Assembly (NCBI RefSeq): GCF_035506375.1
Contig: NZ_DATJPM010000027.1
Location: 1-35,676, forward strand
Direction of reading: 5' to 3'
From: Methanocella sp.
GTDB taxonomy: Archaea; Halobacteriota; Methanocellia; Methanocellales; Methanocellaceae
DNA: 35,676 bases
Shown in pieces: positions 7,630-14,989 of this stretch. A program made the translations under genes and the position numbers. A model generated the notes under the pieces. It saw only the letters and a list, made by a program, of their open reading frames with translations, had not been told where the DNA came from and did not search any database. Position 1 is the first letter of the stretch; every line of letters begins with the position of its first letter.

Positions 7630-8455
7630 GCTTTTCATAGGCGTAAACGCCAACTATCACCGATATGACATCCATGGCCGTCCGGACGGCCATATCCTCA
7701 TACGAGAAGATGCCCAGGCCCGACAGCGGCATGGCGAAAGGTATGGGCATGAACAGGTCATTCAGGAAGATGTTCAAGCCAAAGACGACCACTCCAAAGA
7801 AGGCGGCCTTCGCCAGAGGTGTATTGGCCTTCAGGCCCGGCCGGAGGAGCAGGTACATGGCGGCGACCCACAGGCCCAGCGCCGTGCACCACAGTAACGT
7901 GTCGAAGGTCCTTGCGTCGAACGTGGAGTATATGTGGAACACATCGTAGCTCACTAATCGTCCTGCCACGAATATGGCCGGGATGGCGAGCGCCGCCAGC
8001 GTCCCGGAGTTCACGGGAAACGTGAACCTGTCCTTCGAGTCCGTGGCCACGAACAGGCCGAGCAGCAGTCCGATCAACGCCAGCGTAACGCCGTCTACGA
8101 CGGGATAATATAGCGCCTGGGGCAGTTGCCAGGTGCCGTGTGGCAGTGGCTCCAGCAGGTAAACGAACCATAGCGCCCCGAAGGCCAGGCTAAACGTCAG
8201 CCCCTTTACGAGCTTAGACCCCGGAAGGCCATCCTGTATCAGGATAAACACGAGCGCCAGCAGGCCCAGCATGATGACGCCATAGACTACGAACGCGAGG
8301 GGCATCAGCCCCGCCCGGACGAAGCCGCTCGGCGGGAACGGGCTCGGGCCGCTCTCGGGTATGAGCGGCTGGATCATCGTCCGAAAGAGCGTTACCACGA
8401 TGACGATGAGGATGAGGCTCAGCCATCGTTTTTTTGTCATGCTCTCGAACACCAT
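7607..8455 (-). CDS. Polytopic membrane protein of unknown function
   Basis: The 282-residue protein has about seven to eight hydrophobic helices, beginning with one after a short basic N-terminus (TKKRWLSLILIVIVV). I see no catalytic or transporter motif that names it. It is the last gene of the minus-strand run starting at 10818, 39 bases after the membrane-anchored flavodoxin, so probably co-transcribed. It also ends in a 23-base tail-to-tail overlap with the split-barrel gene. The start is ATG 8455; MTKKRW five codons later is an alternative. Confidence 0.75.
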   Translation of the reverse strand: MVFESMTKKRWLSLILIVIVVTLFRTMIQPLIPESGPSPFPPSGFVRAGLMPLAFVVYGVIMLGLLALVFILIQDGLPGSKLVKGLTFSLAFGALWFVYLLEPLPHGTWQLPQALYYPVVDGVTLALIGLLLGLFVATDSKDRFTFPVNSGTLAALAIPAIFVAGRLVSYDVFHIYSTFDARTFDTLLWCTALGLWVAAMYLLLRPGLKANTPLAKAAFFGVVVFGLNIFLNDLFMPIPFAMPLSGLGIFSYEDMAVRTAMDVISVIVGVYAYEKLNTLEHA

Positions 8456-8494
8456 TTGTACACCTTTTATGACAGCATGCGAATTTTATATTCT

Positions 8495-9061
8495 CTAACG
8501 CAGGAGCTCATCCACGAATGTCGAGCATTTAATATCGGCGTTATCCTGAGTGAGGAGCTTAAGCGCTGCCTTGATCGAGGCAGGGCTGTCGACCGAAGCC
8601 ACGTTTTTAAGGACGGTCGCGAGGTCTTCGCTGTCCAGTGCCACGCTGCCCGTGCCAAATACTCCTACCTTCGTGCCGCTGTCCGGCACGAGCGCACTCA
8701 GGTACGACTTGACCGAGCTGCTGGCATTACCCACGTAGACGGGGCCGCCCACGACGATGACGTTGTATCCCGCCGTTTTACCGGCGTCCGCGCTGCGGAT
8801 GCCGCACAGGTCGACGACGTATCCCTTTGCCTGCAGGTCTCCCGCGATCTTGACGGCAGCGCTCTTTGCGCTTCCGGTTATGCCAGGATTATAGACGACG
8901 AGCGCCTTTCCCGACTCCGCCCCGGAGGGGCTCAGCGTCTCGTGCCCGGTCGCCGTATAGCTCATTACATCGAAGATCACAGACACCATGGCGGCGAACA
9001 TCGTTAAAACTGCCACGATAATAACCGCTATGATAACGATCAAAATGCTTTTCAGCTTCAT
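8495..9061 (-). CDS. Membrane-anchored flavodoxin-like protein
   Basis: Residues about 5-30 are one hydrophobic helix (SILIVIIAVIIVAVLTMFAA) and the rest resembles a flavodoxin: strand ALVVYNPGITGSAKSAA (phosphate-loop position), then NVIVVGGPVYVGNASSSVKSYL and KVGVFGTGSVAL. The P-loop is not the classic T/S-x-T-G-x-T, so FMN binding is likely but not certain. The helix would hold it at the membrane; the side is not clear. It begins one base after the MarR stop, so translational coupling is likely. It is the second flavodoxin-type gene of the operon. Confidence 0.75.
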   Translation of the reverse strand: MKLKSILIVIIAVIIVAVLTMFAAMVSVIFDVMSYTATGHETLSPSGAESGKALVVYNPGITGSAKSAAVKIAGDLQAKGYVVDLCGIRSADAGKTAGYNVIVVGGPVYVGNASSSVKSYLSALVPDSGTKVGVFGTGSVALDSEDLATVLKNVASVDSPASIKAALKLLTQDNADIKCSTFVDELLR

Positions 9062-9062
9062 G

Positions 9063-9584
9063 TTAATCCTCCTTCACTCTGCCAGATCTGGCCGCTTTTG
9101 CGTTCTCATATAGCTGGCTCGCCCGGTGCTCTATCTTAGCGATGATACCGAACAGCGCGCCCATTTCCTCGTCGGTCAGGTTCTCGAACATGCTGAAGAT
9201 ACTCTGCACGTCCTTCTCCTCCCGGTCCTTAAACAGGGCGATGCATTTGTCTGTCACCTGCATGCGGATGATACGCTTGTTCTTTTCATCCCGCCAGAGC
9301 CTCATGAAGCCCCGCTTTTCCATGCCGTCGGCGATCTGCTTGACGTTCTGGTGCGTGTTGCTCAGGGCGTCCGCCACCTCCTGGATCGACGGGGGCGTCT
9401 TGAACCCGTTCGCGACGACGATCGCCATGAGCCACTGCTTCGCCGTGATGCCATCCGGCTCCAGCTCCTTCTCGATGACGTACCTCCACCGCTGCCCTAC
9501 CAGGAATACCATGATGAGCGAGAACCTCGCCATGTCCAGCCGGCTCGAGGCGAACCCTGCCTTCGCTTCCTCCGCTTCAACCAA
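9063..9584 (-). CDS. MarR-family transcriptional regulator
   Basis: The winged helix spans about residues 45-115: GITAKQWLMAIVVANG, PSIQEVADALSNTHQNVKQIADGMEKRGFMRL (recognition helix inside), then RDEKNKRIIRMQVTDKC as the wing. The flanking helices would form the dimer interface. The start is TTG 9584, overlapping the flavodoxin stop by eight bases; ATG 9533 (MARFSLIM) is an alternative. MarR proteins usually repress their own operon and release DNA on binding phenolic or redox-active compounds. Three palindromes at the operon promoter (10837-10912) are the natural targets, and the flavodoxin partners suggest a redox or xenobiotic response. Confidence 0.88.
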   Translation of the reverse strand: MVEAEEAKAGFASSRLDMARFSLIMVFLVGQRWRYVIEKELEPDGITAKQWLMAIVVANGFKTPPSIQEVADALSNTHQNVKQIADGMEKRGFMRLWRDEKNKRIIRMQVTDKCIALFKDREEKDVQSIFSMFENLTDEEMGALFGIIAKIEHRASQLYENAKAARSGRVKED

Positions 9585-9990
9585 TCCTCGTCATCTCCCT
9601 CGCGAACTGCCTCGCGCCTTCCATCTCATCCCGGTCCGGGTGCCCGATATTCACGACGAGGAACGCCCTGCCTTTGCTGTGGTAGCTCCCGAGGATACTG
9701 GCTCCCTTATTTTTTAGCGCTTCCGCCATGGCCGACACCTCTTTCCCGGCGCCGGCCCCCGAGGTGCCGAACAGGGCTACTTTCCTGCCCGTGAAGTCAT
9801 TGGCGGCGATGAACTTCGCCATGTCCTCGCCCGGCTTATCCCCGTAGCAGCCGGATCCGATGAACAGGGTCCCGTCCTCAGGCAGACCGGTTTCTTTTAC
9901 GCTCAGGGCCTTGACGCCCAGCTCTTCCGCGACGGCCGAGGCCATCTTCTTCGTATTACCCGTCATGGAATAGTAGATTACGCTTGCCAT
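9577..9990 (-). CDS. Flavodoxin family protein
   Basis: The 137-residue, soluble protein has the FMN phosphate loop YYSMTGNTKKMASAVAEEL at residues 6-24 (S-x-T-G-N-T), then GTLFIGSGCYGDKPGEDMAKF and KVALFGTSGAGAG. It is a small electron carrier, probably linked to a membrane or soluble reductase. It lies 15 bases after the membrane-protein gene and overlaps the MarR gene by eight bases. No ferredoxin-reductase partner is in the operon. Confidence 0.88.
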   Translation of the reverse strand: MASVIYYSMTGNTKKMASAVAEELGVKALSVKETGLPEDGTLFIGSGCYGDKPGEDMAKFIAANDFTGRKVALFGTSGAGAGKEVSAMAEALKNKGASILGSYHSKGRAFLVVNIGHPDRDEMEGARQFAREMTRIG

Positions 9991-10005
9991 TACTTTCCCT
10001 CCATA

Positions 10006-10818
10006 TTATACCGCTCCGGTGGTCGCCGGAGCCTTCATCTTACCATAGAACATGACGTTCAGCCCTATGGCGGCAAGCACGAGCACGATGAGCGCCAGGG
10101 CGAACGGCACGAAAACCTCGATGCCGTTCAGCACCTGGAACAGGGCCATCGCCAGGACAGCCGTGCCGTAGGTCGCGGCCTTGATGAGGACGATCGACGC
10201 GAGGGCGTACCCCCAGGCGTTCCGCCTCAGGAGCAGGTATCCGGTGATGAGGCCCAGCGGCACCAGGATGCCCAGGTCCATCGCCTGGATGACCATCGTG
10301 GTGTACGTCTCCAGCAGGGCGGGCTTCTCTCCAGCCATCAGCGGCGGGACGATGGTCCCGAGCCACATCGCCGTCAGCATCAGGCTCATCAGGAACATGA
10401 ACACTGCTGCGGCCCTTACCGGCGCATTCGCCAGGCTCTGCCCGACGACGTTGACGTCGAGCGTGAGCAGGCTCGCCCCGAACGCGTAGAGCGAAAGCGA
10501 GTAGATGGCCACGTAGACCAGGAAGAGCCTATTGTAGGCCGTCATGAAGGACATCATGGCATATGTATAGAGGAAGTAGAACACAATGCCCGTCCATATG
10601 AGCCTTCCCCGAAGCGAGCCCTTTGCGGCAAAGTACGTGGACACTACGAGCAGCGGGACGCACAAAACCAGCGTGACCAGGTCGTTGCCCTGCTCCTGGG
10701 CCGCGCCCGATTTCGTGTCGTTCTTATACAACCCGTTCATGAACATCCCCGCGCCGGACGCAAAAATGGCGAGCACGGCGATGAGGGCCGAAGCGATGAT
10801 AATGATCCTCCTGTCCAT
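10006..10818 (-). CDS. Polytopic membrane protein, first gene of the MarR/flavodoxin operon
   Basis: The 270-residue protein has about seven hydrophobic helices, the first directly after MDRR. One loop (NGLYKNDTKSGAAQEQGND) near residues 28-46 is polar. I do not recognise the family. It starts at ATG 10818 with GAGGAG nine bases upstream, a strong ribosome site. Transcription probably begins near 10857 from a TATA box at 10879-10886 under control of the three palindromes. Being first in an operon with flavodoxins and a MarR regulator suggests a role in membrane redox or efflux, but that is only context. Confidence 0.75.
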   Translation of the reverse strand: MDRRIIIIASALIAVLAIFASGAGMFMNGLYKNDTKSGAAQEQGNDLVTLVLCVPLLVVSTYFAAKGSLRGRLIWTGIVFYFLYTYAMMSFMTAYNRLFLVYVAIYSLSLYAFGASLLTLDVNVVGQSLANAPVRAAAVFMFLMSLMLTAMWLGTIVPPLMAGEKPALLETYTTMVIQAMDLGILVPLGLITGYLLLRRNAWGYALASIVLIKAATYGTAVLAMALFQVLNGIEVFVPFALALIVLVLAAIGLNVMFYGKMKAPATTGAV

Positions 10819-10836
10819 TGCTTATTTCTCCTCAAT

Positions 10837-10852
10837 AGGTAACATCTTACCT
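10837..10852. promoter_or_regulatory. Operator palindrome 1 (probable MarR site)
   Basis: AGGTAA CATC TTACCT: perfect 6-bp arms. It lies just downstream of the predicted transcription start (about +5 to +20) of the minus-strand operon and just upstream of the ribosome site. Confidence 0.7.
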
Positions 10853-10858
10853 TAACTA

Positions 10859-10876
10859 TTGGTAATATATTACCAA
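10859..10876. promoter_or_regulatory. Operator palindrome 2 (probable MarR site)
   Basis: TTGGTAATATATTACCAA is a perfect 18-bp palindrome between the TATA box and the predicted start point of the minus-strand operon. Its centre is 23 bp from site 1 and 37 bp from site 3. Confidence 0.75.
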
Positions 10877-10878
10877 AG

Positions 10879-10886
10879 TATATAAG
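10879..10886 (-). promoter_or_regulatory. TATA box of the MarR/flavodoxin operon
   Basis: The minus strand reads CTTATATA, close to the archaeal TATA consensus. It lies between palindromes 2 and 3 and places the start near 10857, about 40 bases before the ATG at 10818. Confidence 0.6.
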
Positions 10887-10896
10887 GGTTTCGTTC

Positions 10897-10912
10897 AGGT
10901 AACATATTACCT
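10897..10912. promoter_or_regulatory. Operator palindrome 3 (probable MarR site)
   Basis: AGGTAACATATTACCT has the same arms as site 1 and lies just upstream of the TATA/BRE position of the minus-strand operon. Confidence 0.7.
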
Positions 10913-11126
10913 ATAGTAAAAGTGCATGAAGCCGGACAATAAGCTATGTATCTATAGTGCCCCCGGAAGATCGAGGTCTCCTGAAAGAGGTGCTACGTTC
11001 TTTGTAATTATAATTTAATATGACCACTCGGTGATGCGAGCCCGGGGTTTTTAGATTGCCGGCCTTTTTTCCAGCCCAAAGGTGTTTTATTATAGTTAAA
11101 TTATAATTATAATTGTTGGTGGTATA

Positions 11127-11711
11127 ATGGCAGAGAATGTTGAAAGTAACATCGAGAATATGCTCAAGTGGGCGTGGAACGGCGTCTGGTGGGACGTGCT
11201 ACTGCGGGGCGCGATCGCTATTATCTTCGGGCTCCTTGTGTTCTTTATGCCTGGCCTGACCGTGGCGTTCTTCGTGCTCTTGTTCGGGGCCTTCGCCATC
11301 GCCGACGGCATACTGCTGCTGCTCCAGGCGGTAACGGTCAAGGACGGGAGATGGTGGGCCAGGCTCTTACAGGGCCTCGTCGCCATAGCCGCGGGCGTCG
11401 TCGTCTTCCTGTGGCCGAAGATCAGCGCGCTGACTCTATTGTACATCATCGCGCTCTACCTGATCATGACGGGCGTATTGCAGGCGATCGCGGCCATCGA
11501 AATGCGCAAGGTGATAAAGAACGAGTGGCTATACGTTATCAGCGGCATACTGGCGGTCATCGTCGGGGTTTTACTGGTAATCAGGCCTTTGACGGGGGCC
11601 ATCGCCCTGGCGCAGACCATCGGCATCTTCGCCATCGCCTACGGCATATTCATATGCGCTTTAGCGCTCGAACTCCGGGGATTACCGCAAAAGGTGGCAA
11701 AGCCCACTTAA
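11127..11711 (+). CDS. HdeD-like DUF308 membrane protein (copy 1)
   Basis: The 194-residue protein has six hydrophobic helices in three similar pairs: GAIAIIFGLLVFFMPGLTVA, GLVAIAAGVVVFLWPKISAL and GILAVIVGVLLVIRPLTGAI. Each pair carries the G-x(6-10)-P pattern of HdeD family proteins, linked in enterobacteria to acid resistance; the archaeal role is unknown. It starts at ATG 11127 with GGTGGT upstream and an AT-rich TATA region at about 11096-11115. A close paralogue is at 13534 and shares long stretches of residues. No TetR-type operator is seen before this copy. Confidence 0.85.
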   Translation: MAENVESNIENMLKWAWNGVWWDVLLRGAIAIIFGLLVFFMPGLTVAFFVLLFGAFAIADGILLLLQAVTVKDGRWWARLLQGLVAIAAGVVVFLWPKISALTLLYIIALYLIMTGVLQAIAAIEMRKVIKNEWLYVISGILAVIVGVLLVIRPLTGAIALAQTIGIFAIAYGIFICALALELRGLPQKVAKPT

Positions 11712-11750
11712 TATTTATTCCTGCCCCGACATCGGAGAACCCAAAACGCC

Positions 11751-11780
11751 GAGTAGCCCTGCCATCAGGCAGGGCGTCGA
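11751..11780 (-). repeat. REP-like hairpin, copy 2
   Basis: GCCCTGCC and GGCAGGGC (11756-11775) form an 8-bp stem with an ATCA loop (TGAT on the minus strand), with GAGTA before and GTCGA after. Flanks and stem match copy 1 (1187-1216, opposite orientation), except for one inserted base in each arm which pair with each other. Confidence 0.55.
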
Positions 11781-11970
11781 CCCCATTAATAGAAAAAATA
11801 TTGCTAGGGCGCCCCCACGGGACGGCCAGATACAAGTTTAGGCTCTATAGCAGCCTTTTATCCGTATCCGTGAGTATATCACTACGTGTCGATAAGGATT
11901 TATAATCATACCATTGGTCAAAAATTTCTTAATTTTCGCGTCTTTATTATAACCCTTTTAAAAAATCGGG

Positions 11971-12443
11971 GTCGGCAGCGACCCGGGGGCGGGTCGCTCG
12001 TGAAAGCGGAATGGTACCAAACCGCCAGCTTCCATATGGTCCTGCTGGCCCTGGGCCTGCTCACGTTCCTCTCGACGCTTATCGCATGGCCCGTCTCCTG
12101 GCTCCTCAACCGCAGGAAACAAAAGGCTCTGGACAGAATGCAGTCGCTCGCGAGATGGACCGCAGCCCTGGCCTGTGTCCTGTGCATCGGCTTCATCGCG
12201 GGCTTCGCGCCGCTCCTGGCAACATCGATAAATGATTTGGCCTACGGCGTCCCGCTCTCGCTGCTCGCGTGCTCACGATGCGCATCGTCGCAGCGTTGCT
12301 GACGGTCGGGACCGCCGGCACTAGCCCGGTACCGGCGGTACTGGAGCTTGCCCGGGAGGGTCCAATATACGATCGTCTTGGTCGCCCCTGTGGCATTCCT
12401 CTGGTCCTTGAACTTCTGGAATCTGCTCGGGTACAAGTTTTAA
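11971..12443 (+). pseudogene. C-terminal remnant of a beta-lactamase-family membrane hydrolase gene
   Basis: The three frames together reproduce the last ~145 residues of the intact hydrolase at 19922-21931. VGSDP at about 11971 is followed by a frame change; then GGSLVKAEWYQT and SFHMVLLALGLLTFL to NDLAYGVP; then VLTMRIVAALLTVGT in the next frame; then LARYRRYWSLPGRVQYTIVL and finally FWNLLGYKF with the same TAA stop. At least three frameshifts are needed and the catalytic domain is missing. A decayed paralogue, not expressed as a protein. Confidence 0.85.
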
Positions 12444-12785
12444 GCGAAAAGCGAAATATGGGGCCAAGGGGCTTAAGCCTCCGTGCCCTCAATATAATAA
12501 ATGGGGGTATTCCTCGCGCATCCCGGCCGCCTCGAAGACCGGCCAGTCGAAGACCTCATGCCGTTTCTGGTCATGTGGGCTGCGATATCCCTCAAACTTT
12601 TATAGACCATGTGAAGGTGCATGCCTGGCATGATACTAAAGAGGCGGTTAATGTTAAGACGAGAGGCCGACAGTAGTCTGAAAGTTAAACATATAATGTG
12701 GCGATAACTGATGATCCTGGCGGAGATTATATGGTCTACAACTCCTAGGGGGTTAACTATAAATAGCATAATCGATATGGGGGGG
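12444..12785. other. Intergenic region without recognisable gene
   Basis: Open frames here are short, off-composition and match nothing I recognise. The last 30 bases hold a TATA-like CTATAAATA (12757-12765) that fits the TetR gene downstream. Confidence 0.5.
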
Positions 12786-12812
12786 ATTCGTGACTAATAG
12801 TCGGTCACGAAT
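12786..12812. promoter_or_regulatory. TetR operator-like site O1
   Basis: ATTCGTGAC and GTCACGAAT are perfect 9-bp arms nine bases apart. The site starts about 25 bases after a TATA box (12757-12765), so it covers the transcription start of the TetR gene. A 27-bp sequence aligning to it along its full length lies at 13483-13509. Confidence 0.75.
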
Positions 12813-12827
12813 TGCTGGTGAATAAAA

Positions 12828-13439
12828 ATGGGAAGAAGAGTGTCCAAGGATCCGGAAGTCAGGAAGCAGGAGATCGTGGCCGCGGCTTTCGATCTTTTCC
12901 GCGAAAAGGGCTACGATCAGGTATCGGTCAACGATATCGTCAAAAAGGTCGGCCTGGCCCAGGGGACGTTCTACTACCATTTCAAGAGCAAGTACGAGCT
13001 GCTGGACGCCGTCGTCGAATATGAGATGCGGCAGACCCTTGCGATACTGGAATCGATCGCTACCGATGAAAAGCTGAGCCCGCTGGAAAAGATGCATGCG
13101 ATCATAAATTTAAACCCCAGCGATGACCGCAGACGGTTTATCAGGCTGGTCCGATCGGAAGAGAACGCGGTCCTGTACCTGAAATCCCAGAAGAAGATGG
13201 CAGACGAGCTCGTACCCTACATGGTAACGCTCGTCGAAGCCGGCGACAAGGAAGGCGTGTTCAACGTGCCGTACCCGCGGGAGGCCATCGGGCTGTTGTT
13301 AAATATGCAACTCGATTTCGAGCGCATACTGGCGAACACGCCCGATCGCGACAACGCTTACCGCCTGATACGGGCGATGGAAGACATCTACATCAAAGTG
13401 TTGGGTATCAAGCCGGGAAGCATCCGGCTGATCCCCTGA
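12828..13439 (+). CDS. TetR/AcrR-family transcriptional regulator
   Basis: The N-terminal HTH (KQEIVAAAFDLFREKGYDQV, then VNDIVKKVGLAQGTFYYHFKSKYELLDAV) at residues about 13-60 is textbook TetR. The remaining 140 residues form the helical ligand/dimer domain, ligand unknown. It starts at ATG 12828. The 27-bp palindrome at 12786-12812 overlaps its own promoter and a similar site lies before the next gene, an HdeD-like membrane protein. The protein therefore probably represses itself and that stress gene. The DedA gene may be in the same unit. Confidence 0.92.
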   Translation: MGRRVSKDPEVRKQEIVAAAFDLFREKGYDQVSVNDIVKKVGLAQGTFYYHFKSKYELLDAVVEYEMRQTLAILESIATDEKLSPLEKMHAIINLNPSDDRRRFIRLVRSEENAVLYLKSQKKMADELVPYMVTLVEAGDKEGVFNVPYPREAIGLLLNMQLDFERILANTPDRDNAYRLIRAMEDIYIKVLGIKPGSIRLIP

Positions 13440-13482
13440 AACTCCTGGAGGACTGCGCTTTGATGGATTTCCCCGTACAAAA

Positions 13483-13509
13483 ATTCGTGACTAAAAATCA
13501 GTCATTATT
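13483..13509. promoter_or_regulatory. TetR operator-like site O2
   Basis: It matches O1 at 19-20 of 27 positions (shared ATTCGTGACTAA, then TC and GTCA). The right arm is degenerate, but TGACT/AGTCA keeps the dyad. It lies 25-50 bases before the ATG of the second HdeD-like gene. Confidence 0.65.
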
Positions 13510-13533
13510 TAACGGCAAACATATGGTGATATT

Positions 13534-14163
13534 ATGGAAGATAATAATAGTAAAAAGATTATAGGAAATTTTGAAGAAAAGATCCGCTCGGCGTGGAACG
13601 ACCAATGGTGGAGCATGCTCCTGGGGAGCATCCTCTTGATCATATTCGGGCTCCTCGTCTTCTTCATGCCCGGCCTGACGATCGCGACCTTCGTGTTATT
13701 GTTCGGGGTCTTTGCCATCGCCGTCAGCGTTTTGCAGTTGTGGCAGGCCGTGACGATCAAGGATGGAAAATGGTGGGTCCGGCTCCTGGGATGCATCATC
13801 GCCCTTGCGGCGGGCATCGGCGTGTTCCTCTGGCCTAACATCAGCGCGCTTTCGCTGCTGTACGTCATAGCGTTCTTCTTCATCCTGTTCGGCATTCTGC
13901 AGGTGATCTCCTCAATCGAGTTGAGCAGAGTGTTCGCGGGCGAGTGGCTGTACTTTATCTGCGGCATCCTTTCGATCGTCGTCGGGGTCATGATGATATT
14001 GAATCCCCAGACCGGGGCCATCGCCCTGGCGCAGGTGATCGGCATCTTCGCCGTCGCCGATGGCATAGTGCTTGGCGTATTCGCGCTCAAGCTCCAGGGT
14101 ACCATGAACAAGGTTTTCGGGATCATGGACAAGGATTCCGGGAACGCTAAAAAGGTATCTTAA
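13534..14163 (+). CDS. HdeD-like DUF308 membrane protein (copy 2)
   Basis: The 209-residue, six-helix protein is closely similar to copy 1 at 11127; both share IFGLLVFFMPGLT, a DG-(K/R)-WW segment, FLWP(K/N)ISALxLLY and TGAIALAQ. It begins at ATG 13534 with GGTGAT four bases upstream. A TetR-type site (13483-13509) precedes it, unlike copy 1, so the duplicate seems to have come under separate control. It ends 55 bases before the DedA gene. Confidence 0.87.
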   Translation: MEDNNSKKIIGNFEEKIRSAWNDQWWSMLLGSILLIIFGLLVFFMPGLTIATFVLLFGVFAIAVSVLQLWQAVTIKDGKWWVRLLGCIIALAAGIGVFLWPNISALSLLYVIAFFFILFGILQVISSIELSRVFAGEWLYFICGILSIVVGVMMILNPQTGAIALAQVIGIFAVADGIVLGVFALKLQGTMNKVFGIMDKDSGNAKKVS

Positions 14164-14181
14164 CCAATATCAGCGCAGAGA

Positions 14182-14203
14182 TGCAGGGCCGAAAGGCCCT
14201 GCA
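14182..14203 (+). other. Perfect hairpin with GAAA tetraloop before the DedA gene
   Basis: TGCAGGGCC, GAAA, GGCCCTGCA: a 9-bp stem with a GNRA loop, 15 bases before the ATG at 14219. No T run follows, so it is not a hairpin terminator. It could be a processing or translation-control element between the HdeD-like and DedA genes. Confidence 0.5.
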
Positions 14204-14218
14204 CCTCGGGGGTCGCGC

Positions 14219-14902
14219 ATGTTTTTAGCGATGTCGGCAGTGGCCGGCTTGTCTGGCAATGTCGCCGATCTGATATCCTCCCTGGGCTATGGGGGTATAT
14301 TCGTCCTAATGATCATTGAGAGCTCTGGCATACCTATCCTGCCCATCCCTAGCGAGCTCGTCATGCCTTTCGCAGGCTACCTTGCCTGGACGGGCCAGAT
14401 TAACTGGATCCTGGCCGCCGCCGTCGGGACAATGGGCACCGGCCTTGGCTCGGCCATCGGGTACGCCATCGGGGCATGGGGCGGCAAACCGCTCGTCGGC
14501 CGTTATGGCAAGTACATCGGCGCCACGCCCGACAGGATGGCGCGGGCCGAGATGTGGTTCTGCAAGTACGGCGCGTCCACCGTCTTCTTTACCAGAATGC
14601 TGCCGGTTGTGCGCACCGTGGTCAACGTCCCGGCGGGCCTGGTCAAAATGGACTTCTACAAGTTCATGGCCTGCACGCTGGCCGGCGCCCTGCCCTGGTG
14701 CCTCATCCTGTCCTACATGGGGTATACGCTGGGCGAGAACTGGGAATCGATCGGAATCTACTCCGATCTGCTCATATACGCAGTGGTCGTCATCGTAGCC
14801 GTCATCATGATCGGCTCCATCGGCCTGTATGTTCTTGACAGGTTGGATATCGTGAAGGCGGAAACGGTAAAGAATTACCTGAGTATCCTCGTGAAAATAT
14901 GA
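14219..14902 (+). CDS. DedA / SNARE-associated (VTT-domain) membrane protein
   Basis: The 227-residue protein matches the DedA family: ESSGIPILPIPSELVMPFAGYLA near residues 35-57, GTMGTGLGSAIGYAIGAWGG, then the conserved FFTRMLPVVRTVVNVPAGL with its two arginines. There are re-entrant and transmembrane helices and a C-terminal anchor. Members act as lipid (undecaprenyl-phosphate or phospholipid) translocases or scramblases in bacteria; the archaeal substrate is not known. It may be co-transcribed with the HdeD-like gene. Confidence 0.88.
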   Translation: MFLAMSAVAGLSGNVADLISSLGYGGIFVLMIIESSGIPILPIPSELVMPFAGYLAWTGQINWILAAAVGTMGTGLGSAIGYAIGAWGGKPLVGRYGKYIGATPDRMARAEMWFCKYGASTVFFTRMLPVVRTVVNVPAGLVKMDFYKFMACTLAGALPWCLILSYMGYTLGENWESIGIYSDLLIYAVVVIVAVIMIGSIGLYVLDRLDIVKAETVKNYLSILVKI

Positions 14903-14911
14903 TCTAAGCCC

Positions 14912-14964
14912 GGCGGACACATGAAAGGCGCCCGGTTCGTGGCCCTGCCGCCGGCCATTGAAAA
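14912..14964 (+). pseudogene. Remnant of a histidine-kinase C-terminus
   Basis: The sequence encodes KGARFVALPPAIEK, near identical to the end of the kinase at 16401-19502 (KGARFVVMLPAVEK), and the preceding bases GGCGGACACATG resemble those coding for GDHTKG. Nothing else of a kinase precedes it; the DedA gene ends ten bases before. The open frame continues to 15106 only as antisense to the TMEM175 gene. It is a relic left by deletion or recombination. Confidence 0.55.
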
Positions 14965-14989
14965 ATATTATTTTAAAATTTTTTATTTG

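Noticed and set aside
12269..12676. 135-residue plus frame after the hydrolase remnant
   Set aside because: Its first part is one frame of the frameshifted hydrolase tail and the rest has no similarity or ribosome site.
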